64,000 nucleotides of DNA from Bradyrhizobium sp. ISRA464 (GCF_029910095.1 NZ_CP094526.1:5580001-5644000); one strand, 5' to 3'; shown: positions 37,578-46,213, numbered from the stretch's first letter. Made by a program: numbers and translations. The notes: generated by a model not told the origin, from the letters alone.

Positions 37578-37977
37578 GTTGTAAACGAGGACATCGCGGA
37601 CAATCGGCAAGTGAGCGCCGCGTCGAAGGCGGAGCGACACCACCGCTGGTCTGTTTCTGGGACTGTTCCAGGCCGGGGATCGTGGCGGGAAAATGCCTTG
37701 GCGCCGAACCAGAATGCCAACGCGACCGCCCTGCAATCCAGGGGCAAGTCTGAAGGCTGCTAACGCGCAGCGGCGGCGTTGAGTTGTGCGCCAACCAGAA
37801 GGTCATTCGGGTTACCCCCGCTGCAACCCTTTTTGATGCGGATTACCCCCAGGGAGCCCTTTTCATCAATCTTCATCGGGCGTTCACTTCTATCAGTTTG
37901 GGGCAACCCCAGACTGAGCGGTATGTCTCGTACCGCAGCTGAGACCTGTCATCCTTAAGGTAACAGGAATATCCGGA
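37578..37977. other. Intergenic region upstream of the Wzz-like gene
   Basis: Four hundred bases without a supported gene. It holds two copies of a GG(G/A)TTACCCCC element (37809-37819 and 37840-37850) and a stem-loop at 37894-37916 (CAGTTTGGGG / CCCCAGACTG, one G-T pair, three-base loop). The same GGGTTACCCCC occurs at 59058-59068 upstream of the export gene. It is a likely promoter and control region for the Wzz-like gene. Confidence 0.55.
37894..37916. promoter_or_regulatory. Inverted repeat upstream of the Wzz-like gene
   Basis: CAGTTTGGGG and CCCCAGACTG pair over ten positions with one G-T wobble around CAA. It is 61 bases before the start codon. A regulator-binding site is more likely than a terminator, as no T-run follows. 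The role is inferred. Confidence 0.45.
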
Positions 37978-38955
37978 ATGACGGTTCAACTCAAGATCGA
38001 GACGAAAGAGACCGCTGACTTGCCCGCCCATTATGAGCAACTCGCGCATGACACACTGCGGGTCCTGTGGCAACGGAAGTTGCTGATCTCAGCGATCCTC
38101 GTCGCGGCCGTTTTGCTCGTGTCAGTCATGCTCGTGCTATTAGGGCCACGTTATTCGAGCGAGGCCATCATCGAGTTCGATTTCAGCCGCGAGGCGCCGA
38201 CCGCCGGTGCGCAAATCCAACCGACCGCCTCGGTGGAGGCTGCGGCCATTGTAGACAGCGCAGCGCGCGTCATTCGCTCGCGGGCGACCGCCAGCGCGGT
38301 GGTGACTCGGCTCGGGCTCGACAAGGATCCTGCTTTCGCGCGCCGGTCAGCCTTCTCGTATGTCCAATCAGTGCTCGGTTCGTACGTCCAATCAGTGCTG
38401 GGTCTGGAGGCGGCGGCGACGCCGTCGCCCCACGACCTTGCAGTGAGTGAGCTCATGCGGAAGATCACGGTGACAAACGAGCTACGTAGCTATCTGATAT
38501 CGATTGCCGTCACTACAGGAGATCCGGAACAATCCGCCAATCTCGCCAATGTTGTTGCGGTGGAGTACCTTCGAGGCGAATTGCTGCAACAGCTGACCGA
38601 CGCAAAAGCCTCGGCTGAGCGCGACCTAAATCACCTTGCTTCGCTCTACGGCGTACGCCACCCGAATTACGTGAACGGCCGGACAAGGCTCGAAGATTGG
38701 GACGCGCAGTTGAGGGCCCTGCCCGGGTTGCCAGCCGATGACGTGGTCAAGCTCGTGAGGGGGCTGTCGCTCCTTACTGCCGAAAAAGTCATGGTTCCCT
38801 CCGGCCCCAATATCACGTTGATCCTCGGGCTTACCATTGCCGCCGCGCTCGGGGTGGGGATCTGGCTGGCTCGGTGGCTTGGGCCGCGCAGGCCCGTCCG
38901 GTCGCAGCGGCTCGCCGTCCTGGGTGAGCAGTTTTCAGGGCCGGTCCGCGGATAA
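37978..38955 (+). CDS. Wzz-like chain-length determinant / polysaccharide co-polymerase
   Basis: A 325-residue inner-membrane protein with one TM helix at residues 36-56 (LLISAILVAAVLLVSVMLVLL) and another at about 278-300 (LILGLTIAAALGVGIWLA), flanking a periplasmic alpha/beta domain. This is Wzz topology. The periplasmic coiled-coil region is shorter than usual and no C-terminal tyrosine kinase domain is present. Residues 127-142 are an exact duplication of SYVQSVLG, produced by a 24-base tandem repeat at 38356-38403. It probably governs polymer length in the adjacent export system. Confidence 0.82.
   Translation: MTVQLKIETKETADLPAHYEQLAHDTLRVLWQRKLLISAILVAAVLLVSVMLVLLGPRYSSEAIIEFDFSREAPTAGAQIQPTASVEAAAIVDSAARVIRSRATASAVVTRLGLDKDPAFARRSAFSYVQSVLGSYVQSVLGLEAAATPSPHDLAVSELMRKITVTNELRSYLISIAVTTGDPEQSANLANVVAVEYLRGELLQQLTDAKASAERDLNHLASLYGVRHPNYVNGRTRLEDWDAQLRALPGLPADDVVKLVRGLSLLTAEKVMVPSGPNITLILGLTIAAALGVGIWLARWLGPRRPVRSQRLAVLGEQFSGPVRG
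38356..38403 (+). repeat. 24-base in-frame tandem duplication inside the Wzz-like gene
   Basis: Two 24-base units (38356-38379 and 38380-38403) differ at only two positions and both encode SYVQSVLG. Being a multiple of three it keeps the frame. The near identity suggests a recent slippage or duplication event. Confidence 0.9.
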
Positions 38956-39080
38956 TCGATTTGGCTTTCGGCTTCCTTCACGGGGAGTGGGTCGCCACTG
39001 AACAACTGCGCCGATGTTCGATCCGTAAAGCCGCTGCGAGAGATTCGACGCGCCGGCAGGAACCATAGGGAGCGGATCTG

Positions 39081-39857
39081 ATGCGAGCGGTCCCCCATCG
39101 CCGGTGCCTGGCAAATGCAGCTGCGTTTTCGCTTTTGTTTCTCGGGAGCGCCATACTGGCACTGTATCCGGATTGGTTGAACAGGCCCGTCGCAAAGGCC
39201 ATCAATAGTCTCACAATGGACTGGCAGTTCGCGAATGCGCTTGCCTTCAGTGTCGCATATCCAATACTGCAGGGTTTGGCCGTAGTATCGCTGGTCTGGT
39301 GTTGCTGGTTCTCTGGCATCAAAGCGGAATTGCGAGCTCACATAGTCAGTGGCACCTTTGCGGCCATCCTTGCTGGGCTCATCGCTCATCTATTGCATCG
39401 AACGCTGCCCTCATCTCCGCGGCCCATTTTCGATCCACTGCTTCAACTTCACGTACCGGCCGTCCTTGGCGATATCGACACCCTGAGGACCACCTCATCT
39501 CCTAACTCGCACACTTTTCCGAGCGAGCGTGCGACCATGTTCGCGGGCTTGGCAATTGCCGTGTTTCTAATTCGACCCAAGCTTGGATTACTCGCGCTTG
39601 GGTGCGCGATGTTGGCGGATGTTTCGCGCATCTACTTAGGACTTCACTACCCGACTGACATCATAGGAAGCTATTCCCTGGCCGCTGCTATGGTGTGGCT
39701 TGCGCAAATGCAGTGGAGTTCTGAACTGGGTCTTCGATTCGTCAGATGGGAACGTATCTCCCCATCGACCTTTTACATGTGTGCTTTCCTTGCGTCCTAC
39801 CAAGTGGCCACCGCGTTCCAGGATTTGCGCGATCTTGCGGGCATTCTTCTTCCGTAA
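39081..39857 (+). CDS. PAP2-superfamily phosphatase-like membrane protein
   Basis: A 258-residue protein with about six TM helices and PAP2 motifs. Motif 1 appears as R-x6-RP (RTLPSSPRP, Arg in place of Lys). Motif 3 is intact (SRIYLGLHYPTD). Motif 2, normally PSxH, reads FPSERA, so the expected histidine is Arg. Family members dephosphorylate undecaprenyl pyrophosphate or lipid phosphates; with this change activity is uncertain. GGGAGCGG precedes the ATG. It stands between the Wzz-like gene and the heptose operon and would fit recycling of the lipid carrier. Confidence 0.8.
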   Translation: MRAVPHRRCLANAAAFSLLFLGSAILALYPDWLNRPVAKAINSLTMDWQFANALAFSVAYPILQGLAVVSLVWCCWFSGIKAELRAHIVSGTFAAILAGLIAHLLHRTLPSSPRPIFDPLLQLHVPAVLGDIDTLRTTSSPNSHTFPSERATMFAGLAIAVFLIRPKLGLLALGCAMLADVSRIYLGLHYPTDIIGSYSLAAAMVWLAQMQWSSELGLRFVRWERISPSTFYMCAFLASYQVATAFQDLRDLAGILLP

Positions 39858-39993
39858 CCGGCACGACGCGCCCATCTCGCCATGAGGTTCGCCTGCGATG
39901 CAGCCTGGCATGAGCTTGATATGTGGGTATCCGTTCGGCGTAGGCCGCAGGGTCACCGCTTAAGCAGTCCAGGGTTTTCTTTGTAGATCCAGC

Positions 39994-41328
39994 TTAGGCA
40001 TTTACCGTAGCCTCAGAGCGTATGGATGACGGGCTGCCGAAAAAGAGGGTGTCTTGCTCCCGGCGCAGGGCGTCGCACAATCGGCTCACCGGAATCTCGA
40101 CGTCATCGTATCCGAGCACGTGGTCTCGCGTGACGTTCCGCCGAAGACGACAGCCTTCGGCGAGGCCGATCGGAAGAAGGCGCTCGGCGTGAACGACCTG
40201 CGCGTTCTCGCACAAGCCGTAGGTCATGTAGTGGCCAAGCCCGTCCAGGACCTCTCCGGCCTTGAGATCCCTCTTCGCGGCTGCAACCACGTCGACGTGC
40301 GGCGCGCCGAGCGGAGTGATTGCTGCATCTCGGAAGATCGCCGCGCGGGCAATCGTGAACGGGACTTCAAAGTGACAAAGATGATAGGGCCAGTAGAAGC
40401 AGTAGAGCGGGCCCGCTCCCATCTTGTAGAGCGATAGGTAGTGCTTCTCGATCGTATCGTTTGTTGTCCCAAGTACGAATACGCCTGGGTTTGGCATAGC
40501 TCCGACGCAGTAATCCACGATACCGGGACCCTCGAGAAGCTCGTCGATCGGGTACCAGTTGACCGCTTCCTGGATCGGGGTGCCGGCCTCGACGACGGGA
40601 CCGTGCATCCCGCGCCTGGCGACCCGCATGCCCGTTGCATTGGCAACGATCGCGTTCTCGAAGGATATCTTGGTGCCGTCTGCGAAAGACGTGACCATCG
40701 GGGCCTTCATCCCCCATCTTCTGGCGAACCCCTCCTGGGTTGTGGGATTGCGGTAGGGGTCGTGCAGACCTTTGATGTTCCCGCACAGAACCGGCCTGAT
40801 GCCCAATCCCTTCACCCACCGATACAGGTTCATGATGACGCCTGGCTGGTCACCTTCCGTGTTCGTGATGACGACCCCGGCGCGGTCGGCATAAACCTTC
40901 AGGATCGGGCCGAGGGTGCCGTCGAGTTCAGCGTTCATCATGACGACGTGCTTAGCTCGGGCGATCGCCCGCATGACCACATCGGCCGCGAATTCGATCG
41001 TACCGGTGACCTCCAGAATCGCATCGATTCCATTAGCGTTGCAAAGAAGCATTGGATCGTCGGTGATCGCGTGCTGGCCCCGGGCGATGCAGTCGTCCAG
41101 TTCGTCCACGCTGCGCACATGTGTGACATTGCTCTCGCCGGATTCGGCGTAGGCCCTACGGGCTCCCTCAAGATGACGGTTGGAAATCGCCACGAGTTCC
41201 ATGCCCTTGGTATAGTGCAGCATCTGACGCACGATGCCTCTGGCCATGAACCCGGCGCCCACCATTCCCACCCTGATCGGGGTGCCGGCCCGTTTCAGCC
41301 GCTCGAGCTCGCGGTCGACGATGAACAT
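39994..41328 (-). CDS. NAD(P)-dependent oxidoreductase with SAF domain
   Basis: A 444-residue protein. The N-terminal Rossmann part begins VGMVGAGFMARGIVRQM and resembles homoserine dehydrogenase. The middle contains EVTGTIEFAADVV and ITNTEGDQPGVIMNLYRW. The C-terminal 90 residues are a SAF-like domain (LKAGEVLDGLGHYMTYG). No reaction is established for this combination in my knowledge. It is the last gene of the heptose operon, six bases after the RmlC-like gene, so it may carry out an oxidation or reduction on the nucleotide sugar, or supply a side-chain precursor. Confidence 0.82.
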   Translation of the reverse strand: MFIVDRELERLKRAGTPIRVGMVGAGFMARGIVRQMLHYTKGMELVAISNRHLEGARRAYAESGESNVTHVRSVDELDDCIARGQHAITDDPMLLCNANGIDAILEVTGTIEFAADVVMRAIARAKHVVMMNAELDGTLGPILKVYADRAGVVITNTEGDQPGVIMNLYRWVKGLGIRPVLCGNIKGLHDPYRNPTTQEGFARRWGMKAPMVTSFADGTKISFENAIVANATGMRVARRGMHGPVVEAGTPIQEAVNWYPIDELLEGPGIVDYCVGAMPNPGVFVLGTTNDTIEKHYLSLYKMGAGPLYCFYWPYHLCHFEVPFTIARAAIFRDAAITPLGAPHVDVVAAAKRDLKAGEVLDGLGHYMTYGLCENAQVVHAERLLPIGLAEGCRLRRNVTRDHVLGYDDVEIPVSRLCDALRREQDTLFFGSPSSIRSEATVNA

Positions 41329-41334
41329 GGCTGT

Positions 41335-41898
41335 CTACTCCTGATCGGCGGTCGCGACGAGCCTGCGCTCGTCCACAAAATCAGGCCAGCTGCAGTCCTT
41401 TTCGGAGATGACGGCGGGCTCGGCGGGCCACTCGATGCGAAACGCCGGATCGTTCCAGCGCACACCCCGCTCAGCGGCCGGCGTATAGAACTCAGATACA
41501 AGATACGTGACCTCCGTCTCGTCCGCGAGGGTCAAAAATGCGTTCGCGCAGCCTTTCGGGACGAGGAGCATGCGGTAGTTTTCCGCACTGAGCTCGACCG
41601 CTATGTGACGCATAAAGGATGGCGAGTCCGGCCTCAGATCGAGCATCACGTCGTGCACGGCGCCGCGAACGCAGCGTAGGAGCTTGTCCTCCTGGTACGG
41701 GGCGACCTGGTAGTGGAAGCCGCGCATCGTGTGCTTGCGGCGGTTGAAGGAGATATTCATCTGGACGATCCGGTTGGGGAGGCCGCGATCGTCGAACTCC
41801 TGGCTGCACCAGCCGCGGGCAAAGAAGCCGCGGCTGTCCGCTCGCTTATCAAGTTCTACCGTATGGGCGCCCTCGATTTCGGTGGTCTTAAAAATCAT
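41335..41898 (-). CDS. RmlC-like NDP-sugar 3,5-epimerase (cupin)
   Basis: A 187-residue cupin of the dTDP-4-dehydrorhamnose 3,5-epimerase family. It shows the family pattern DSRGFFARGWCSQEF, the catalytic-His segment TMRGFHYQ, VRGAVHDVMLDLR and the C-terminal WNDPAFRIEWP. The ATG at 41898 has GGAGG five bases upstream and replaces an earlier in-frame start. In a heptose operon without other rhamnose genes, a role like that of the 3,5-epimerases acting on NDP-4-keto-heptose is more likely than TDP-rhamnose synthesis (inference). Confidence 0.88.
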   Translation of the reverse strand: MIFKTTEIEGAHTVELDKRADSRGFFARGWCSQEFDDRGLPNRIVQMNISFNRRKHTMRGFHYQVAPYQEDKLLRCVRGAVHDVMLDLRPDSPSFMRHIAVELSAENYRMLLVPKGCANAFLTLADETEVTYLVSEFYTPAAERGVRWNDPAFRIEWPAEPAVISEKDCSWPDFVDERRLVATADQE

Positions 41899-41918
41899 CG
41901 GATCCTCCGAGACCAGCC

Positions 41919-43001
41919 TCACCCGGCCGGGTAAAGCACCCGCGAGCCGTGTACCTCGTACCCAAGCGACACCAAGGGGAGGTCCGAGAGCGCCTGACGC
42001 ACCCGCTCGCGTTTCTCCGGCTTCACGATGAACATGAGGAAGCCGCCACCGCCGGCGCCGCAGAGTTTGCCACCTTCGGCACCTGCCTCAAGGGCTCGCG
42101 CGTAATAGCGGTCGATCTCCGAGGTGGTAATCTTGGAAGCAAGACCCCGCTTCATCACCCAGCCGCGGTGAAGAGCCTCGCCCACCTGCTCGAGCTCGAT
42201 GTGGTGACCGGAGCATAGGGCACGAAACTCATAGGCGTCGTTGCGCATGTGCCGCAGGACGTCCAGGTTTCGCGACGTGTTGCTCCTCTGCTCGGTGAGC
42301 ACCGAGGCGGCCGGGCGCTGATGACCGGTCCAGAACATCATGATGTTGCTGAACAGGTGGGCAGCGGAACCGTTTCGGACCGGCTGCGGCTCGACCGTAA
42401 CGCGGCCGCCGCGCCCGAACCGAAGCAGATTCAGGCCGCCGAAGGCGGCGGCGTATTGGTCCTGCTTGCCGATCGGCTCTTTAAGAACCTCCATCTCAAT
42501 ATAGCAGGCCTCTTCAGCTAGTTGACCCGCGGTGACGCGCTCGCCACGGAAGGCGTGGAGCGCGTGGAGCAACCCCACTGCAAAGGAGCTCGATCCCCCC
42601 ATGCCGGTCGAGGCCGGCATGTCGGCAACGGTACTGATGAAAATCGGAGGCTCGATGCTGAGAAATTTGAGGCACTCGCGGGCAATGTTGTTGTCAATCT
42701 CCGCAATAGTGTTGACCTGCTCGGTGCGCGAGTAGTTGAGCCGGATCGGCTCGTTGAAGAGGTCGCTGTGGCGCTTGACAGTGACGTAGACGTATTTGTC
42801 AACGGCCGCGCTCAGGACGGCGCCTTCTTCAACCTCGTAAAACTCCGGCAAATCCGTGCCGCCTCCTGCAAAGCTGACGCGCAGCGGAGTCCGCGTCATG
42901 ACGATGCTGGTCGGACGCCAGTTGGCGTAAGCAGGTCCGTGCCCCTCCTCATCGAGGATTACGGATGCAGGCTCGAGTTCACGCGTCGATAGAGTTTTCA
43001 C
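41919..43001 (-). CDS. hddA: D-glycero-D-manno-heptose 7-phosphate kinase (GHMP family)
   Basis: A 360-residue GHMP kinase predicted to make heptose 1,7-bisphosphate from heptose 7-phosphate. Motif 1 is TPLRVSFAGGGTDLPEFY, the phosphate loop is PASTGMGGSSSFAVG, and motif 3 is KLCGAGGGGFLMF. The start is a GTG nine bases after AGGAGG; it adds about 34 residues before the usual HddA start (MTRTPLRVSF), so a shorter form from the internal ATG is possible. It sits in a row with gmhA and the hddC-gmhB fusion, which settles the assignment over fucokinase-type alternatives. Confidence 0.9.
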   Translation of the reverse strand: MKTLSTRELEPASVILDEEGHGPAYANWRPTSIVMTRTPLRVSFAGGGTDLPEFYEVEEGAVLSAAVDKYVYVTVKRHSDLFNEPIRLNYSRTEQVNTIAEIDNNIARECLKFLSIEPPIFISTVADMPASTGMGGSSSFAVGLLHALHAFRGERVTAGQLAEEACYIEMEVLKEPIGKQDQYAAAFGGLNLLRFGRGGRVTVEPQPVRNGSAAHLFSNIMMFWTGHQRPAASVLTEQRSNTSRNLDVLRHMRNDAYEFRALCSGHHIELEQVGEALHRGWVMKRGLASKITTSEIDRYYARALEAGAEGGKLCGAGGGGFLMFIVKPEKRERVRQALSDLPLVSLGYEVHGSRVLYPAG

Positions 43002-43031
43002 TGCGCTCGGCCTCCTACCCTGTTGAGAGAC

Positions 43032-44099
43032 TCAGGCTCGATTTCGGCTCACATTGGCTCTGATCTCAGTCCACCTGAGCGACTCGTCGATCGATCCGCT
43101 GTCGAGCAGATGCCGCAACCAGCTCAGACGCGTAAAACGCTTGTCCGTGAATACGCCATGCTTCAGACCGATTCTTTGGAACGCGGTATAAAGCTCCTTC
43201 GCTCCGTCCCTCGCCGTCCAACGGAAGCGGAATCCCGGAAAGGTTCGCTTGAACTTGGCAAAATCCGCCTTGTAGGTGCGCTGATCCGCGCCGGGCTGCG
43301 GCACGCTCGCGAGTTCGCAGCCGGGAACCCTTTCCGCCGCAATCTGCCCGAGATCACGGATCTGGTGATTGAGTTCGTCCGCACCGATGTTGAAGGCCTC
43401 GTTGTGGACAGCCTCTAATGGCGCCTCGAGCACCGCCTGAAACGCGCGCGCAACGTCCTGGACATGGACGACTGGTCGCCAGGGTGTGCCGTCGCTTTGG
43501 ATCACAATGCGGCCAGTCGTAAAGGCATTGCCCATGAAATCGTTGAGGACTGTGTCGAACCGCATCCGCGGCGAGAGGCCGTAGACAGTCCCGTTGCGGC
43601 AAAACGTCGGAGAGAAACGATCATCGGCGAGCGCGCGCAGCGCCATCTCCGCCTCGACTTTGGAGCGGGCGTATTCGGTGCGCGGCGCGAGCGGCGCATT
43701 CTCGTCGACAACCGCCTCTTCCGACGTCCCGTACATGATGCAAGAGGATGAAAAAATGAAGCGCGGGACGCCCGCCTGCTTCGCGAGTTTCGCAAGCCGG
43801 ATCGTCCCCTGCCAGTTGATCTCCCGCGTCCAGGCTTCGTTCAAGTTGCCGATCGGATCGTTGCTGAGTGCCGCCAGATGAATCACCGCGTCGAAACCGG
43901 CGAGTTCCTTGGCGGTAACCTCTCGTAGGTCCTCGCGGATAGTCGGGACGTCAGCGAGGTCGGGGACAAGTGTGCAGACAGAGAAATATCCGGTGTCGAG
44001 ACCAACCACGTCGAAGCCTTGGCCCTGGAGCCAAGGCGCCATAACCGATCCGATATAGCCGTTGTTGCCGGTGATCAGGATCCGCTTGTTGTTAGGCAT
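43032..44099 (-). CDS. NAD-dependent epimerase/dehydratase, heptose operon
   Basis: A 355-residue extended SDR. It starts ILITGNNGYIGSVMAPWL (NAD motif). The catalytic residues are in FSSSCIMYG (Ser) and YARSKVEAE (Tyr-x3-Lys). The C-terminal part reads FKRTFPGFRFRWTARDGAKEL. The ATG at 44099 overlaps the end of the hddC-gmhB gene by eight bases. In this operon it is a candidate for 4,6-dehydration, epimerisation or 4-keto reduction of an NDP-heptose; the sequence alone does not decide which. Confidence 0.85.
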   Translation of the reverse strand: MPNNKRILITGNNGYIGSVMAPWLQGQGFDVVGLDTGYFSVCTLVPDLADVPTIREDLREVTAKELAGFDAVIHLAALSNDPIGNLNEAWTREINWQGTIRLAKLAKQAGVPRFIFSSSCIMYGTSEEAVVDENAPLAPRTEYARSKVEAEMALRALADDRFSPTFCRNGTVYGLSPRMRFDTVLNDFMGNAFTTGRIVIQSDGTPWRPVVHVQDVARAFQAVLEAPLEAVHNEAFNIGADELNHQIRDLGQIAAERVPGCELASVPQPGADQRTYKADFAKFKRTFPGFRFRWTARDGAKELYTAFQRIGLKHGVFTDKRFTRLSWLRHLLDSGSIDESLRWTEIRANVSRNRA

Positions 44100-45351
44100 A
44101 TGCGGGGGTGCCTTTCCGTTCAAGCAGTTGTCGGGTGACGTCGAGGAGCGAGCACGCACTGGTCACGCGACGGAAGGGGCAGTCAGCCGCCGCCGCAGCC
44201 GCGGCGTCGCGCTCGTCGTCGCCAACAAATAGCGTGCGCGTGAGGTCAAGGTGGAAGTCCCGCTGGGCTTGGTAAAGGAGGCCGGGTTTCGGCTTGCGAC
44301 ACTCGCAACCGTCTCCCCAATCGTGCGGACAATAATATATTGCGTCGATGCAGCCTCCCGCCTGCGCGATCTCACGCTTCATGCGGTCATGTACGGCTTC
44401 GAGGTCGGCCTCGTTCATAACGCCGCGACCGATGCCGGGTTGGTTGGAGGCGACAATTGTGCGGTAGCCCCGGTCGTGCAGGAGCCGCAGTGCCTCGAGA
44501 GAGCCCGGGCACCATGTCCACTCACTCCAGTTCCGTACGTATTGCGCCGGCGGCGGCTTGTGGTTGAGCACGCCGTCGCGATCGAGGATCACGGTTGGCT
44601 TGCGCCGCATGAAGGCTTCCGTTGCCGGGAGTCGCTCCAGCGAGCCGACGCCGTAATAGCGGTGATCGCTCAAATACGCCGTGAGCCGCCCCTGTTGAGC
44701 GAGCGGCGTATAGATCGCCTCTTCGAACAGCGTGTCCTGCTCGGGTAGCAGCGCGAGGGCGAGGTCTGTAAGGATCGCGTAACTGATTTCGACCTGCTGC
44801 AGCCCGGGGGTCGTGCGCAAACGATCGAATACGCTCACGTGGCCGTCGTGGTCGAGGAGGACGCTGCCTCGGGAGTAACCGTCCTTGTTGCCGTAGACGG
44901 TGATCAAACCGGGCTTCCCGGCCTCGCGGAACCGCGCCCACAGCCGGTTCATCTGCATCGGCCAGTAGTTGTCGCAGTACAACAGCAGGAAGCAAGGATC
45001 GATCAAGTGCCGAGCAGTCGCCACTCGGCTGCTGGTCAGTTGGTCGGGAGCCGTTACCGAGTACTCGATGTGCACACCCCAGTCACGACCATCGCCGAAA
45101 TGGTTCTGTACGACCTCGGGCAAATACCCCAGGAGGATCAGGACTCGTTCAAAACCCTGGTCGCGCAATTGCTCGATCTGGTATTCTAGAAAAGGGCGCC
45201 CCAGAACCGGCACCATCGGCTTAGGCCGATCATCCGTGATCGGCCGCATTCGGGTGCCACGTCCACCGGCAAGGATGACCGCCTGCGTCGGCCGATCATA
45301 GATCCGGCCTTCGATACGCGCGTGGAGGGAAGTGTCGTCGAGGGCGGCCAT
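44092..45351 (-). CDS. Fused heptose-1-phosphate nucleotidyltransferase and heptose bisphosphate phosphatase (HddC-GmhB)
   Basis: A 419-residue bifunctional protein. Residues 20-245 are a nucleotidyltransferase: AVILAGGRGTRMRPITDDRP with the phosphate loop, KPMVPVLGRPFLEYQI and the metal site YCDNYWP. Residues 250-405 are a HAD IIIA phosphatase: ILDRDGVLN (Asp-x-Asp), VASNQPGIGRG, the zinc site CPHDWGDGCECRKPKPG and FVGDDERDAAAA. This combines the last two activation steps from heptose 1,7-bisphosphate to NDP-heptose. GDP is the likely nucleotide by analogy with HddC. It shares a TAATG overlap with gmhA. Confidence 0.92.
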   Translation of the reverse strand: MAALDDTSLHARIEGRIYDRPTQAVILAGGRGTRMRPITDDRPKPMVPVLGRPFLEYQIEQLRDQGFERVLILLGYLPEVVQNHFGDGRDWGVHIEYSVTAPDQLTSSRVATARHLIDPCFLLLYCDNYWPMQMNRLWARFREAGKPGLITVYGNKDGYSRGSVLLDHDGHVSVFDRLRTTPGLQQVEISYAILTDLALALLPEQDTLFEEAIYTPLAQQGRLTAYLSDHRYYGVGSLERLPATEAFMRRKPTVILDRDGVLNHKPPPAQYVRNWSEWTWCPGSLEALRLLHDRGYRTIVASNQPGIGRGVMNEADLEAVHDRMKREIAQAGGCIDAIYYCPHDWGDGCECRKPKPGLLYQAQRDFHLDLTRTLFVGDDERDAAAAAAADCPFRRVTSACSLLDVTRQLLERKGTPAYA

Positions 45352-45986
45352 TAATTAGGACCTGGTCTGTCGGCAACGAGGCACCTTGTGGCCGCGTGAC
45401 AGATCGCTGAATGGACGTCCTCGACGAGCTCGTACCTGCCCTTCTCGGTCTCGACGCACACTGGCTCGTCGACCAGACCCTTCAGCACGCCCCCATCAAA
45501 TCCGAGTAGGGCCACGGTGGTGAGCTTCAGCCTTCGCGCCAATTCGACCGCGCGTACCAGGTTCGGGGAGTTGCCGCTCGCAGAGATGCAGGTCAGCACA
45601 TCTCCCGGGGTCGCGAAATTCTCAAGCTGGCCCGCGAACGCCCTCTCGTAACCTTCGTCGTTTGACAGAGCGGAGAACCAGGACATGTTGTCAGATAAGC
45701 ACATGACCTTTAACGGTCGGCAGCCCGAGCGTTTGGTTGCCTTGCCAAGGTCATTCACCCAGTGAGAGGCGGTTGAAGAGCTACCGCCATTGCCGGCGAT
45801 GTAAATGAAGGCCCCTCGGTCGCGGGCCTCACGGAAAATCCCGACTAGTCTCTGGACCGCGTACACTTGAACTTCAGCCAGCACGCGGCGCACATTCTCA
45901 AAATGCATCGAGATGACGTCTGATGTCTCCAGTGATGTCGAAATCACCGGCGGCACATGTGGTGATTCAGACCGAATTGTGCGCAT
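45351..45986 (-). CDS. gmhA: Sedoheptulose 7-phosphate isomerase (phosphoheptose isomerase)
   Basis: A 211-residue SIS-domain protein converting sedoheptulose 7-phosphate to D-glycero-D-manno-heptose 7-phosphate. It contains AGNGGSSSTASHWVNDLGK, SASGNSPNLVRAVELA and the active-site EDVHSAICHAAT. The ATG at 45986, ten bases after GGAG, gives a normal family length; the frame is open 36 codons further but those residues are not family-like. It is the first gene of the six-gene heptose operon. The gap upstream, up to an IS remnant at 46214, should hold the operon promoter. Confidence 0.9.
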   Translation of the reverse strand: MRTIRSESPHVPPVISTSLETSDVISMHFENVRRVLAEVQVYAVQRLVGIFREARDRGAFIYIAGNGGSSSTASHWVNDLGKATKRSGCRPLKVMCLSDNMSWFSALSNDEGYERAFAGQLENFATPGDVLTCISASGNSPNLVRAVELARRLKLTTVALLGFDGGVLKGLVDEPVCVETEKGRYELVEDVHSAICHAATRCLVADRPGPN

Positions 45987-46213
45987 ACGCCCGGTTCTCC
46001 AGGGTGAATAATGGCTCGAACCTCTGGATCCATTAGACGCCAGATCTTGCTGCCCGACACCCACTCTTTGGGGGTAGGCCGGATTGGCCAGCACAAGATC
46101 ATTGCGGCCAAATAGTTCTCAGTGAACAAGCCTCTAAGCGATTGAGCGGGGAGTCTGTTTTCGGATGCGGGGGCATTTGCGAACCATGATTCTGCGGTGC
46201 ATCGGAGGAGACC

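Noticed and set aside
38356..38403. Possible start of a CRISPR-type array
   Set aside because: Only two adjacent copies without spacers, in frame inside a coding region; a simple tandem duplication.
45987..46094. N-terminal extension of gmhA by 36 codons
   Set aside because: The added residues do not resemble the SIS family, and a ribosome site lies before the ATG at 45986.
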